64,000 nucleotides of DNA from Membranipora membranacea. Lineage: Eukaryota > Bryozoa > Gymnolaemata > Cheilostomatida > Membraniporidae. The DNA lies in NCBI GenBank assembly GCA_914767715.1, contig OU612067.1, positions 14,203,001 through 14,267,000 of the forward strand, written 5' to 3'. Within the stretch, counting starts at the first letter, position 1; each line of letters begins with the position of its first letter. A program made the translations under genes and the position numbers. The notes under the pieces are model-generated. The model made no database searches. It was not told where the DNA came from and worked only from the letters and a program-made list of their open reading frames with translations. Positions 24,121 through 36,476 of the stretch are shown in pieces.

Positions 24121-24689
24121 ATGGCACGATTCATATTGGTGGTTATTGCTTGCCTGTTCATGGCCGCTGTTGGTGAGAATACTTTAATTAGTTATAGTTA
24201 GTGTAATATGACGACTACAGTATTTATTCATGTGAACTATGTTCTGTTTATCGTTTAAGAATATTTCAAACTATTTAAAATGTGATTTTCTCAATAAATA
24301 ATTGTAAATTGATAATACAAAAAGAAGAAATCTCAGACTTTGAGATAACAAAGTCCAGAACTAGTTGAGAATTTAAACAAAATTGCAAGCGTGACATGAA
24401 ACAATTCATGATCGTTTAAATGCTAATTAAAATCTTTTAATTTTTTCAGTTGATGCTGTCTTCGTCACAGAAAAATTCTGCAGGAGTTTGAACCCTGAGG
24501 GTTTTGAACAGTGCGTGCAAACTAAAGACTGCGTCGGCTACGGCACCCGCAATAAATACTGCTGTACTGATTGCAAATTTAATACTTGTATGCCTGATGA
24601 TGAATGTTGGTCCGACGGACCGTAAGTATTTTAAAGTTTCAATTTTTTTTATCTCCATATGTTGCCCATTCAGCAGATTACAACTATGA
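24121..24689 (+). CDS. Secreted cysteine-rich peptide, copy 2, altered C-terminus
   Basis: Exons 24121-24172, 24450-24621 and 24674-24689. The signal peptide and all eight cysteines are as in copy 1. Four extra bases (gacc) at the end of exon 2 move the GT donor from phase 1 to phase 2. Exon 3 is therefore read in another frame and stops after WSDGPRLQL, giving about 79 residues. The acidic DYNYEDLL tail is lost but the cysteine core is intact, so the peptide may still be made. Confidence 0.72.
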
Positions 24690-25241
24690 AGATTTGCTCA
24701 AACCGAAAGTATATACCTAATGGTCTAATATGTGACTGATTCTAGGGCTATATGGTTTCAGAATTTCGATAGTCTAGACTCTAGAGTCTAGAGTGTCTTA
24801 AGAACGTTGTCTCCAATTGATTAAGTTACGTTGTGTCCAATTATTAAGTACGCTGTGTCTAATTATGAACAAAAGGATATTATTTTTCGTTTCTTAATCT
24901 TTGTAATTTAATATAATTCTGACTCTCTGGAATAACTGATGACTCCCTCTCTTTTATTTCCATGAGTCAGATCTCTTTGTTGATTACAATTTAGAAGGGG
25001 GGGGGGCGTCGGACAAAAGGGGTGGCAAAAGTCTATCTTGGTCTCTGTCAGCAACAACCCTTTATTAAATTGATGGAAGATGACCTCTTAGGCAAGATGC
25101 AAAGAATGTTTTTGACCCAGTAAATCTTAAAGCTTCAGCTGTGTTCAAAGGCAATCACAAAGTTCCCATGCATTGATTGGAACTCAAAATGAAGCGAATC
25201 CCTCACCATTTGAAATGGGATGCTTGAAAAAAATTCAAAAA

Positions 25242-25299
25242 GGTCTACCGCAGTCGGGAATTGAACCAGTCTTTGATGCTATCCACTGTGCTCGGCCCT
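25242..25299 (-). repeat. Second tRNA-like remnant in B2
   Basis: Same element as 15253-15310, with box A-like and box B-like motifs on the minus strand. Confidence 0.4.
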
Positions 25300-27076
25300 A
25301 ATCGAACGAAGGAACACAAACCAATACGCAACTAAATTGAACCCATGCTTTTGCCATGATTCCATAGCTCCTCAAGTTGATGTGAACACAATGAATGGCA
25401 ACTTAGTGAATGTCAAAGGTTGCTGACGCATGTAAAATTAGACTGAGAACTTCAAAACAATACCGAACAATATGATAGCGACACTGTGACTTAAATTAAA
25501 TGATTTACACCAGGACTTATGATAGCATCAAAGTAGAGAACTGCTTTCTTAGCTTTGTCAAATTCACTAAAGTATATTTTTATTTGTGTCTTATAGGTAG
25601 TTGATACATCCGCCATCACCAGAACGGACAAGCTGCGCAAGTACTTCACTATGCCCTTCTGACCTATGAATATGACGAATTCCTTTGAACACATCATTTT
25701 CTATCATAATCTTAGCTACAAAACAATAAAACTTCATCAAAGAACCCACAGTGATTTTATTTATGAGCTCTTGAAGTTGTAATGAGTACAAGTGCTGCCC
25801 CGGCAGGGGGGCGTCAGATGTGGGGGCACGAGTCTAGGGGGCTCAGACTAGCTACACAGTCATGATGACAGACCATTTGATTGAAAACCGCATCATGAGT
25901 AATTGTTGAAGTGCGTTTTTTCAGGTTAGTCATTATTGTCGAGCATGTGCTGGGGTATCCAGCAGTACGGTCATAACCTTGCCATAATGCCTGGTCAAAA
26001 TACCATCAGGACAAAATGCGCAGAGAGCATGATATGCCAATGAGAAAAAATCCAGGAAATATTCCAAGGCCCAAATAAACTTTCGTTAAAACACCAGTTG
26101 TTGCAACAGTCAAGAGCCCAGTGGAATCAAAGTCAGGTTGGACATAACACCATTTGGGACAACAAGCCACATCCAGCGTTTAGTCAACATAGGTTTATGA
26201 CTGTCAGTTTCTAAGTGACAGTAACAGTGACAAAGACTGTCATTGTATAGTCTGAGTTTACATCCAAATTGCAATAATACTAACTGTAAGAGACAGAGCA
26301 CGTATTAGATCCATATTTGTAGGGTCGGATTATCGCCTACCCAGTATACATGTGTATTATATATATCACGATGATTTACAGATTAATGAGTATGGTAAGG
26401 GATACTGGTGAATTTGAAATAGTCTTTGTTAAAGCCCCAAATAATATAATGTAGAAACCCACCCAATAGGCCTACCAAGATTATTCACAGGCTATTGTTT
26501 TGGAATCGGCCAAGCCATAGATGGACATGTCGGGTAAATAAATTTGACTAATTTTATGTGCCTTTTTACGCCCTATCAGGCCTGTCAAAGAGATCAACAC
26601 TCTTGTATGACAATCCAGTTCATGTAGGGTCTTCATGATGGTACCTGGAGATTTAAAAGTTTCAGGTTGCAGATAACTCAACACAATAACAAACCAAAAC
26701 CTGTCAGCCGATCAAAACAAAACACAAGCACATGGGTCCATTTATAAAGGTACAATAATAGTGATACATGAGCAGATAACAGCACAGAAGCAATATCCAA
26801 CATCACCAATAACGCAGACAAGGCTTCATTGTTGGCCTGAATCCCAGGCTACCAGTGTGCACCAATTCAGCTTCTTATTTCTCAGCACAGACTTAGGAAA
26901 ACCACTAACTGGGCCTTCCACCGTTGAGATTGCAAGAAAAATCATATTATTTATTTGATGTAAATGAATTATAATTTTCAGATCGTTGGCGGGAGTATTG
27001 TGTCTAGAGGCTAAAGTAACCTTATAGGAAGTTAATTAAATGTCGGTTAAAAACGTTATTTAAATTCTTAAGAATG

Positions 27077-27272
27077 GGCAGCAACATAATGGGTGCCATA
27101 GGGGCTAGGCCGCCAATGTCTGCGGCAATTTCCTCTCAGTTTGTAGGCAGGTCGTAGCACACAAACATGTCCCAGTAGTCAGTGGGCTGCATTGGGATTC
27201 AATTCAAACCCACGCCTTTCAACACTTTTGCATGCTGAGGGACGCGCTCTAACTAGCTGAGCCACCTCCTAG
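27077..27272 (-). repeat. tRNA-derived SINE-like repeat in B2
   Basis: Orthologous insertion to 4894-5089; shares the cgccaatgtctg variant with B0 and B5. Confidence 0.55.
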
Positions 27273-27949
27273 TCCTTAACAGTGTGTAACTCATTAGTTC
27301 TAGGGTAAAGATAATTTTAAAGTTTTACTGGGAGTTGCATTGTTGACATTTAACTAAAAACCTGTTCTGTTATTACTCGATCGATATTGTGCTGTATTAT
27401 TAAATCTACAATCCTCTAACACAAGGGTCAATAATATATCACCTCACAACTTCAAAGAATTATTTATTTAGTCTGAGCGCTTGGGGTGCAGGTAAATTTT
27501 AGCTTTGCAAGGTTTGTTTTGCTCGGCTCAAGTTTGAAAACCTAGTGATAGAAAACCACCTGTAACAATAACTTGAGCACACACCTCCCGATTTAAACCT
27601 ATGATCAAGTTTAACAAACAAGAAACAAGCAAGCAAAGTCTACTCACTTCTAATACCAACATCAAACTTATCGACAGTAAGTGAAATGCTTGCTATGATG
27701 TATTGATAGGCTTAATAAATCTAAATCCTTCGCCGAGTCAAAATGCAAACACATTACTAGAACAACATCAAAAATAAAAAACAATTTAGTAAACACAATG
27801 TTTAGTTAGCTCGGGCACCTAAAAACATAACTTGGTCTCTTTATCACAGAAAGTGCATGTAATGGATGATAACTCATATTATTGAGAGAAATACGGACGG
27901 CTGTTTGACAGATCTAAAAATAATCAGATGCAAGACAACACCGACAAAT

Positions 27950-28114
27950 TTACAAATTGGAGTCGGGTCGACCGGCGAGGTATTTCTTTACACGCGGATC
28001 TGCCTCAAACTTGGCCGACCATTGTTTAGCGAAAGGAGTTACGCTCATCACATCTGGTGTGGCTAGTTTAGCGAAGTCCATACCGCACCATAACCATACA
28101 TCAGCAAGACCAAT
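27950..28114 (-). pseudogene. Orphan GST exon 4
   Basis: Intact 55-codon last exon of the GST (starts IGLADVWLWC, ends GRPDSNL then TAA) with its acceptor (attttgcag, minus strand). Exons 1-3 are absent: the ROCO cassette occupies their place from 28585. Without them it cannot make a GST. It shows what the C-terminus of copies 1 and 2 should be. Confidence 0.85.
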
Positions 28115-28584
28115 CTGCAAAATTAAATAATGTTGTCTGCATAATTCTTCTGCATGCAGAGAGGCGTGAATCTAAGAAAATTCTGATATGCACTGGAAGA
28201 ATTGGAGAAAATTTTTTGCATTCACTTGCTTTAGTAATATAGGTGAAGCAATCATATCCCTTTTGCACTGTGGGTCAGAATATGGAAAACATAATCAAGG
28301 GACTAATAACTGGTTTGTGGCGATGTGTAGTGACACATTGTGCATATCAAACCATTATATTTGGCATGAGCATTTGTTACCATAGAACTTGCCCTGGGTA
28401 AACAGGCCAAATAACACATAATACAAAACTTCATAAGTACTTCACATTTGTCCTGATCCATACCTCAGGCCAATTTGTAGAAATTATCTATCAATTGCCA
28501 CCCGTCTTATATGTAATAGCAGTTAACAAGAATTCGGACACAAAATTGATCCGCCCAAAGAATTCTGGCCAATGTACACTACAG

Positions 28585-29205
28585 CCACTCACTCACTACT
28601 ATACCTGAGAGTATTGGTCAGCTGACTAATCTCACCTCACTGGATATCAGAGGCTACTCACTCACTACCATACCTGAGAGCATCGGTCAGCTGACTAATC
28701 TCACCTCACTGAGTATCTTCATCGACTCACTCCCTACCATACCTGAGAGCATCAGTCAGCTGACTAATCTCACCTCATTAAGTATCAGCAGCCGCTCACT
28801 CACTACCATACCTGAGAGTATCGGTCAGCTGACTAATCTCACCTCACTGGATATCATAGGCTACTCACTCACTACCATACCTGAGAGCATCGGTCAGCTG
28901 ACTAATCTCACCTCACTGGATATCATCGGCTACTCACTCACTACCATACCTGAGAGCATCGGTCAGCTGACTAATCTCACCTCACTGAGTATCTTCATCG
29001 ACTCACTCCCTACCACACCTGAGAGCATCAGTCAGCTGACTAATCTCACCTCATTAAGTATCAGCAGCCGCTCACTCACTACCATACCTGAGAGTATCGG
29101 TCAGCTGACTAATCTCACCTCACTGCACATCAGCGGCAACTCACTCACTACCATCCCTGAGAGTATTGGTCAGCTGACTAATCTCACCTCACTGACTATC
29201 AGCAG
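28585..29205 (+). repeat. LRR-coding minisatellite, nine 69-bp units
   Basis: Nine full units and a diverged last one (29206-29274). Relative to copy 1, the three units equivalent to 4-6 are absent. Unit 7 has a Thr for Ile change (accacacct). Confidence 0.95.
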
Positions 29206-31703
29206 CCGCTCACTCACTGCCATACCTGAGATCATCTTCGACATTATATCGTTGCAACAGCTCAGATGTGATGGCTGTTATTCTCTAACATCACCACCTA
29301 GAGAGGTCTGTGAACAGGGCATTTTTGCTGTTAGAAGGTACGTCTCTGACTTGCATTTGGAGAGAGGGCGTAACCAGCATCTTATTCCTGTTACGGTTAT
29401 TGGGAATCGCAAAGCAGGAAAAACAAGTCTAGTGTTGAGTGTTCAGCAAAATAAAAGAGTACTAACTGCACGTAATCCTGCTGAGAGCAAATTGGATGAG
29501 GCAACAAGAGTCTTCAAAGTATGCGAGGCGGATGTCAATGAAAGTTCTAAATTGGTATTTTCTGACTTTGGAGGGCAAAAGATTTCCAGTTTCTCATACC
29601 AGTTGAGCTTCAAAGCCGGTTGCCTTCCGCTGCTTGTAATAGATATAGCGGATTTTGACAGATTAGCCTCACTGGATGGAGAAGAAGTAGCATGCCAAGA
29701 ACTTTGTATAAAGTGGCTGACACACATGTATCTCTCATGTCCGAGTCTCGGCCGACCAATAATAGTCCTAACACATTGTGACAGAGTTACTAATGAATGC
29801 TTGAAACATCGAACGCAACAACTTGTGAACACTACAGAAACTCTACGTATGAGGATAATCAAGGAGGAGAACAAAGTAAGATCTACATTGAGCCCATTCT
29901 TTATCATGGCTAGCTTCGCAGATATCACTGAACTGTTTGTAAGGACAGAAAACATTGCCAACCTATCAAAGACCTCTAATCTAGCTGACATTGAGAGACT
30001 TAAAGAATTCCTTGAAGCTGCAGGATCTAAGATTATCACAGAATTACCGGCAAGCTGGTACCGAATACTCATCAAAATAACAAGTGACAAAGACAGGCCG
30101 TTCTTCACCCTTTCTGAGATAGACGAGCTCTTTCCTGATGACACTGATCATGTGGCACTTCAGTATCTTCATGATTCAGGCAGAATAATGTGGTTCAAGA
30201 GTGTCGAAGGTCTCGCCTCCTTTATATTCCATCGCCCTGAGGTTCTCACTGCTCTTATTGAGACGCTGTATAATCACACTCAAGATGCCGCCTGGGTTAC
30301 ACGATTAGCTAGCTTTACCTCATATATCTGGGCCGGAAAGACAATCGAGACTAGAAAATATACGGAGATGGTCAATCAGTTTCAATCAACAGGGGTTATG
30401 GAAGCTGCATTGCTCCATCATTTACTAGAACAAGAATCAGAGCTTCACCCTGACATTGGAATTGAAGTCCTGAAAACTTTCAACCTTATACACAAATTCG
30501 CAGATAAATGTATTATCCCTTACTTTGCTACCAGGAAAGTCTCAATTCCTGCCATTCATACTCATCTCATCCCACTGAAAGTAGATCTGTTTCTACAAGG
30601 TCTCCCTATCCCCAGATATGTCTACTCACTCATTACGGCGGCATATCTAGACATCAATGTGAATCCAGTCAATCATGTCGAGGCTGGAGCCTATGCTATG
30701 GACGACGGCCTCACAAGAGCAGGCATTGAGACGAAGAAGACAGAATGGTCTAGTGCTATACAGCTGTTTGACTTGATAGAAACTCAAATCACAGAACTGG
30801 TCTCATGTGGACTATCCCTACTTGTGATGTCCATCATGTCGCATGGTATAGCTGGAATGCTAACAGGAAGTGACCGCACACAGGCAATCATTTCTGACAT
30901 CCTCAAAGAAACAGAGAAACAACTCCCAGAGCATATACCGTTGGTAAAAAGAGTTATTAACCTTTTGTTCACTTATGTCATTTTTGGGATAGTTTCACAG
31001 GGTTTACATGAGATCTACCAGTACCAGTCATGTGACCACATCCACCATTGTAAATTTCTGCAAAAAATGATGATGTGAGTTAGTCTGAGAACAGACACAA
31101 CGCCAGGATGATGATGTGGAACACAAAGAAATTCAAACTTTGCATCCACTCCACACGTTATACGTTTCAGCTTGAAATGGGTATCAACTACAATTCCCAA
31201 ACAAGAGCATGTATGTATGTAACCTGCCCCTTTACTGTTTTGAAAACATGATGATTTGTAGTTGTATTCTATCGTCGTAGATAATTATGATCCAGGCCTG
31301 TCAGGGTGAACATAAAGCTTCTGGATCAACCTCTACAAGCAGCCTAAGAGATGCCCAGGGCTCAACAGAAAAGGATAACCAGCTGATCAAACTGAAGAGG
31401 CCTCACACCTTGTTACTCATGTCTACAGTACATGGAGGGATGTCTGTCAGAGGGGCGTTCACTGGAGCTATCGCGAGACAGATAGTTAAAGCTGATGGTA
31501 AGACTACTATAGAAGAGATGGTGACTAAGGCTAATATAGATCTAAAGAAGAACGAACCAGATCAGTACAATCAGACACCAGAACTAAGAAGTACACTTCA
31601 GAAGAGTCTAGTACTTCCACCAGGGGAGCAGAAATCTGATTCTCTACAAAGCCTGAATAAACCATCTAAGATCAGTCTTCTCAAAAAGCTTGGTGTTCTT
31701 TAG
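28585..31703 (+). CDS. ROCO copy 2: short LRR-Roc-COR-caspase, in-frame deletion
   Basis: Two exons, 28585-30943 and 31281-31703, open throughout, giving 926 residues from the exon start. It has nine LRRs, a complete Roc domain (GNRKAGKTS, DFGGQ, THCD) and most of COR. At 30688/30689 sequence equivalent to ROCO3 41855-43097 is missing. This takes out the end of the COR region, the linker exon and the first strand of the caspase, and joins EAG to AYAMDD in frame. Catalytic His (MSHG) and Cys (QACQG, Cys codon 31299-31301) remain, as does the p10-like part. The putative substrate-pocket Arg in NKDGR is lost, so protease activity is doubtful. No start codon is visible upstream of Roc. Copy-specific changes include Gly for Arg in KAGCLP and Asn for His in KTFNLIH. 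Confidence 0.78.
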
Positions 31704-32821
31704 AACGCAAACACATAACAATCTCTCTCAGTTTAGTTACATTCATCGGCCATCACTCGGGGAACCTGAATTCATAGACTTTCAACAAGCATGTATAGAA
31801 ATGTGTGTATAAATATAATGCCAATGCAAGGATGTAGTATAGACATATTATTCATCTATTCATTTCAATATCATTACTAAGCGTATTATAACAACCCACC
31901 CCTAATTTTTTTCCATGTTTGAGTTCTTGTAATTTTTGTAATTGTTCATCTACAACTATTCTGTATTATTTCTATAACATGTAATATATATTTACTAATA
32001 ATGAATACTTTCATAGTAATATGCTTCTCTCCATCACCCCTGCTGGTAGTTAAGCCAGTCAGATATTTGGCTATCTTTGGAAATTTCTCATTCATTACCA
32101 TACTTTATTTCTGTATCATATTCAATACAACAAATATATCCTACACTTATTACACTATGTGATGCTACCGAGAATCTATATTGAAATGATAGATTGAGAA
32201 GACAATTATCAATGCGAACAACACTTGCCTGTCTGACAAGCTATATTTCGGGGGGGGGGGGGGAGGGGGGCAATTGACGCCCAATCAAGGGGGTGGTAGG
32301 ATAAAGCTTGACAACTTTCAATAACAAAGATGGTTTAGAAGTACAAAAGTGTCAACCTTTCAGCTCTTGCCAACTACTTCACAGTTTTCTTGAAACAGCT
32401 TAAAGTTTTAAGATCTACAACAAATAGTGTACTGTATTTTTGAAATTGTTTTCCCCTTGCCGGCATGTGGAACTAACCTTCAATACATCTGTGATACAAT
32501 TGCGATTAAGCTGGGTACATTAAACAGTAGCTAACTTTGTACGAGGGAACTTGTAAATATTCAATGGTATGATATTATAAACGCATGGTCTTTGACTAGA
32601 AAAATTGACAGGGGAGGCAACAATATGAAGAGCAGATGTGCCGGTGAGAAGATGACACTGAGTGGGCATTGTAAGCTGTATCTATGATTTGCTGGAACTA
32701 AACTCAGTCGTTGGTACTTTCCCCTGACCTTGTAAACAGAATCTGGATGTAGACTCGCAATACCACTTGGTCTCTGCTCTGCCATTATTAGCGGCTAAGT
32801 TTTACTGTATATCGTCTATCT
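31704..32821 (+). other. 3' flank of ROCO copy 2, no gene seen
   Basis: Nearly identical to 10533-11655, with a shorter G run (32250-32270). No supportable coding region. Confidence 0.7.
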
Positions 32822-33081
32822 GGCATTCGTCAAATCATCATATTATGATGATTTTGTGTAGAGTGGCTAGGGACGCTTGGCTCCATGCATGATACAGAAT
32901 GGCCACTACTTTGAAAAATCTTGGACTTACAGAATGCTATGCATACTTGTTTCTCAACATAATGAAAGAGGAATCAAAATTAATGTGTGATAAATCTTAC
33001 AGGTGTAAGGCCACAATTAGGCCGCAAAAGATTACCTATTAGGCCGCACTGGCAAAAAGGCCGCAGGTTGCCCACAGCTGG

Positions 33082-33307
33082 CGTCAATCATTGTATCCTG
33101 AAGTTGATAAAAGTCACAAGAATAGATATTTTTATGACATTTTATGTAATCATTTTCAATTGGTTTGATTAGCCCTTGGACCTTGGCAAAAATTGTGCAG
33201 TGTCATCTAACATAGATATTTGAAGCTCAAATGGCGTAGATCATTGTATTCTGACGTTGATAAAAGTCACAAGAATAGATATTTTTATGACATTTTATGT
33301 AATCATT
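33082..33307 (+). repeat. 153-bp tandem repeat in B3
   Basis: Units start at about 33086 and 33239, the same copy number as B1. Confidence 0.85.
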
Positions 33308-35216
33308 TGTAAAAATTGACTGCTTTTTCCATGACACTTCGTCCCTGACACCAAATTTCATTGCATTTGATAGAGCTAGATTTTAATTTATTTTGTTTTG
33401 TAATAGGAATTACTATTTTTGGATTCACTTTTCTTAGGAAATATGAGGCAAGTTTTTGTTAACCAAATAAGGTTAGCAAATGCAGTTTTACAGCGGTGAT
33501 CAAGGGAAGTCACTCTGAAAAATATAACATAACATACATATAATACATACAATATAATCATTCATAGTCATAAAGAATATTCTCATGAAATATACCAATA
33601 ACTATATTGTATTATTTTTTGTTTACATAACAGTTTTGACACATATAAAGCAGTCAACGAAGTACTTTATGCACACAAATCAACACCAGACAAGTTTTAC
33701 ATCCTCTGTCGTGTGCTTTTTCCTGATAGAGAGTTTGAGTGTGACAGAGTAATGAGTCATGTTACAATCCTTATAACATTTGGGCTCACATGTTCCAGAT
33801 TGTCTCCCATTTTACCAGCAATTGAGAATATTTATCTCTACAGTAACAAACCTTCCTGCAGGCCTTCCTGCGCCCCTGTTGCCCTCCCACCCCCGAGCCC
33901 CCTGAGCCCCTGTTGCACCCTCATTGCAACATAATACTACCAACACAACCCTTGCCCCGCCACTTTACAAGTCATAGGTACAGCCCTGCTGCAGATCGTC
34001 ATCATAGAAATACATCTTGTTATGCAAGGTTTGTCCTGCTTACTTGAGTATCGTTCCATTACTGCATTTATATAAAGAAGGGGCCCAGTATTTGTGGTGA
34101 TTGATTTAAGGTAAGGCCACACGTTCTCATGCAAATTTCTGCTTCTTCTTGCAAATATAATTTCGTACTAATGTCAACCTGCCACACATGATTCTCATCT
34201 CCGAAAATTGTATGAGCGCAATCCTTCTGCGCTAATACGAACCATAGCCCTAACAGTGATATGAAATAAAAAGATTTATACCAAGGAGAAGCTGTTACTC
34301 GTTGTTTATACAAACCGCCCAGTGATTCAGCTTCTATGTATGCCTCAACCATCTCCTAATAATTGTTTCAATTTGATACTCATAATTCACTGTATCCCTT
34401 CCCCTCTTACTCCAGGTCCAAAATTGAATGAGAAACTCTACATATTGATCATCCACTCCATCTTTTTACCAAAGTTGTGTTTGCATAGATATGACCTTGA
34501 CTTTTCAATCAAAACGGGCAGCCACTCAGATAGCATTTTGTGAAAATTTATACTATCTGGTTACGTACATTGTTAACATACAGCGTTCCACAAATTGTGG
34601 AAATCCCAATCCGAACGACAGTTTACATGAAATTTACTCCTAATTGTGAAAAAACAACCCCATATGACTTCACTTTTAGACAGATTTTTCTTTTGGTTTT
34701 ACTAACAAGAAAATTCAGTGACAAGTTTATGACATGGCAGCCTAGAACCCTAAATGTTTCAACTCTGGCTTAAGATGTTTGCTATTGAATTGTGTTAAAT
34801 GCAGATGAGAAGTCCCAAAAGTAAACATCACATATTGCATACGAGGCATTCTGGTCTATAACGTAAGTGACACTTTCAGGACCTGTATTGGGTAAACTGG
34901 CTTGCTCTGTATGCAACTATTGCCATGGGTAGTGGTTAGTGATATATTGCTATAGAAGAATTTGGAAAGACGCATCGTGATGGTGTGACGTGTTTCAATT
35001 CCTTATTTTGCCAGACAGTTGTGGTTTCCCACAGTTTTACAAGTTTGGCAAGCATTCATTATTCCCTCCATAATAATCAAAATATGATTTTTCCCAGAAT
35101 AACAATAATAACTAGCTTTATCAACAGTGATCATAACAAAATGAATACAACCCTGAAGTTAATTAATGGATATTCAATAGTTAACATTTGGTCTTGTGAT
35201 GGGGGATCTTGTGCAC

Positions 35217-35223
35217 TATATAA
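35217..35223 (+). promoter_or_regulatory. TATA box of cysteine-rich peptide gene 3
   Basis: TATATAA 77 bp before the start codon at 35300. Confidence 0.7.
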
Positions 35224-35299
35224 GCTGGTTTTGCAGGCTCAACACAGTCATCATCTAAATCAGCAGTCGAGCAGATAGAGATATTTCAGCTTCTTCACA

Positions 35300-35895
35300 A
35301 TGGCACGATTCATATTGGTGGTTATTGCTTGCCTGTTCATGGCCGCTGTTGGTGAGAATACTTTAATTATTTATAGTTATTGTAATATGACGACTACAGT
35401 ATTTATTCATGTGAACTATGTTCTGTTTATCGATTAAGAATATTTCAAACTATTAAAAATGTGATTTTCTCAATAAATAATAGTAAATTGATAATACACA
35501 AAGAAGAAATCTCAGACTTTGAGATAACAAAGTCAAGAACTAGTTGAGAATTTAAACAAAATTGCAAGCGTGACATGAAACAATTCATGATCGTTTAAAT
35601 GCTAATTAAAATCTTTTAATTTTTTCAGTTGATGCTGTCTTCGTCACAGAAAAATTCTGCAGGAGTTTGAACCCTGAGGGTTTTGAACAGTGCGTGCAAA
35701 CTAAAGACTGCGTCGGCTACGGCACCCGCAATAAATACTGCTGTACTGATTGCAAATTTAATACTTGTATGCCTGATGATGAATGTTGGTCCGACGGTAA
35801 GTATTTTAAAGTTTCAATTTTTTTTATCTCCATATGTTGCCCATTCAGCAGATTACAACTATGAAGATTTGCTCAAACCGAAAGTATATACCTAA
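35300..35895 (+). CDS. Secreted cysteine-rich peptide, copy 3
   Basis: Exons 35300-35351, 35629-35796 and 35849-35895, giving 88 residues with signal peptide, eight cysteines and the DYNYEDLL tail. The phase-1 donor and the cagcag acceptor are as in copy 1. The tail ends PKVYT rather than PKIYT. Intact. Confidence 0.8.
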
Positions 35896-36418
35896 TGGTC
35901 TAATATGTGACTGATTCTAGGGCTATATGGTTTCAGAATTTCGATAGTCTAGACTCTAGAGTCTAGAGTGTCTTAAGAACGTTGTCTCCAATTGATTAAG
36001 TTACGTTGTGTCCAATTATTAAGTACGCTGTGTCTAATTATGAACAAAAGGATATTATTTTTTGTTTCTTAATCTTTGTAATTTAATATAATTCTGACTC
36101 TCTGGAATAACTGATGACTCCCTCTCTTTTATTTCCATGAGTCAGATCTCTTTGTTGATTACAATTTAGAAGGGGGGGGGGGGCGTCGGACAAAAGGGGT
36201 GGCAAAAGTCTATCTTGGTCTCTGTCAGCAACAACCCTTTATTAAATTGATGGAAGATGACCTCTTAGGCAAGATGCAAAGAATGTTTTTGACCCAGTAA
36301 ATCTTAAAGCTTCAGCTGTGTTCAAAGGCAATCACAAAGTTCCCATGCATTGATTGGAACTCAAAATGAAGCGAATCCCTCACCATTTGAAATGGGATGC
36401 TTGAAAAAAATTCAAAAA

Positions 36419-36476
36419 GGTCTACCGCAGTCGGGAATTGAACCAGTCTTTGATGCTATCCACTGTGCTCGGCCCT
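36419..36476 (-). repeat. Second tRNA-like remnant in B3
   Basis: Same element as 15253-15310. Confidence 0.4.

Larger units (their letters stand above)
21491..28584 (+). repeat. Backbone copy B2
   Basis: Starts after a GST cassette and ends at a ROCO cassette. It differs from B1 by a third 153-bp unit, a 4-bp insertion at the end of peptide exon 2, and an intact but orphaned GST exon 4. Stretches 22130-24030, 24700-25230 and 25310-27070 contain no supportable gene. Confidence 0.9.
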
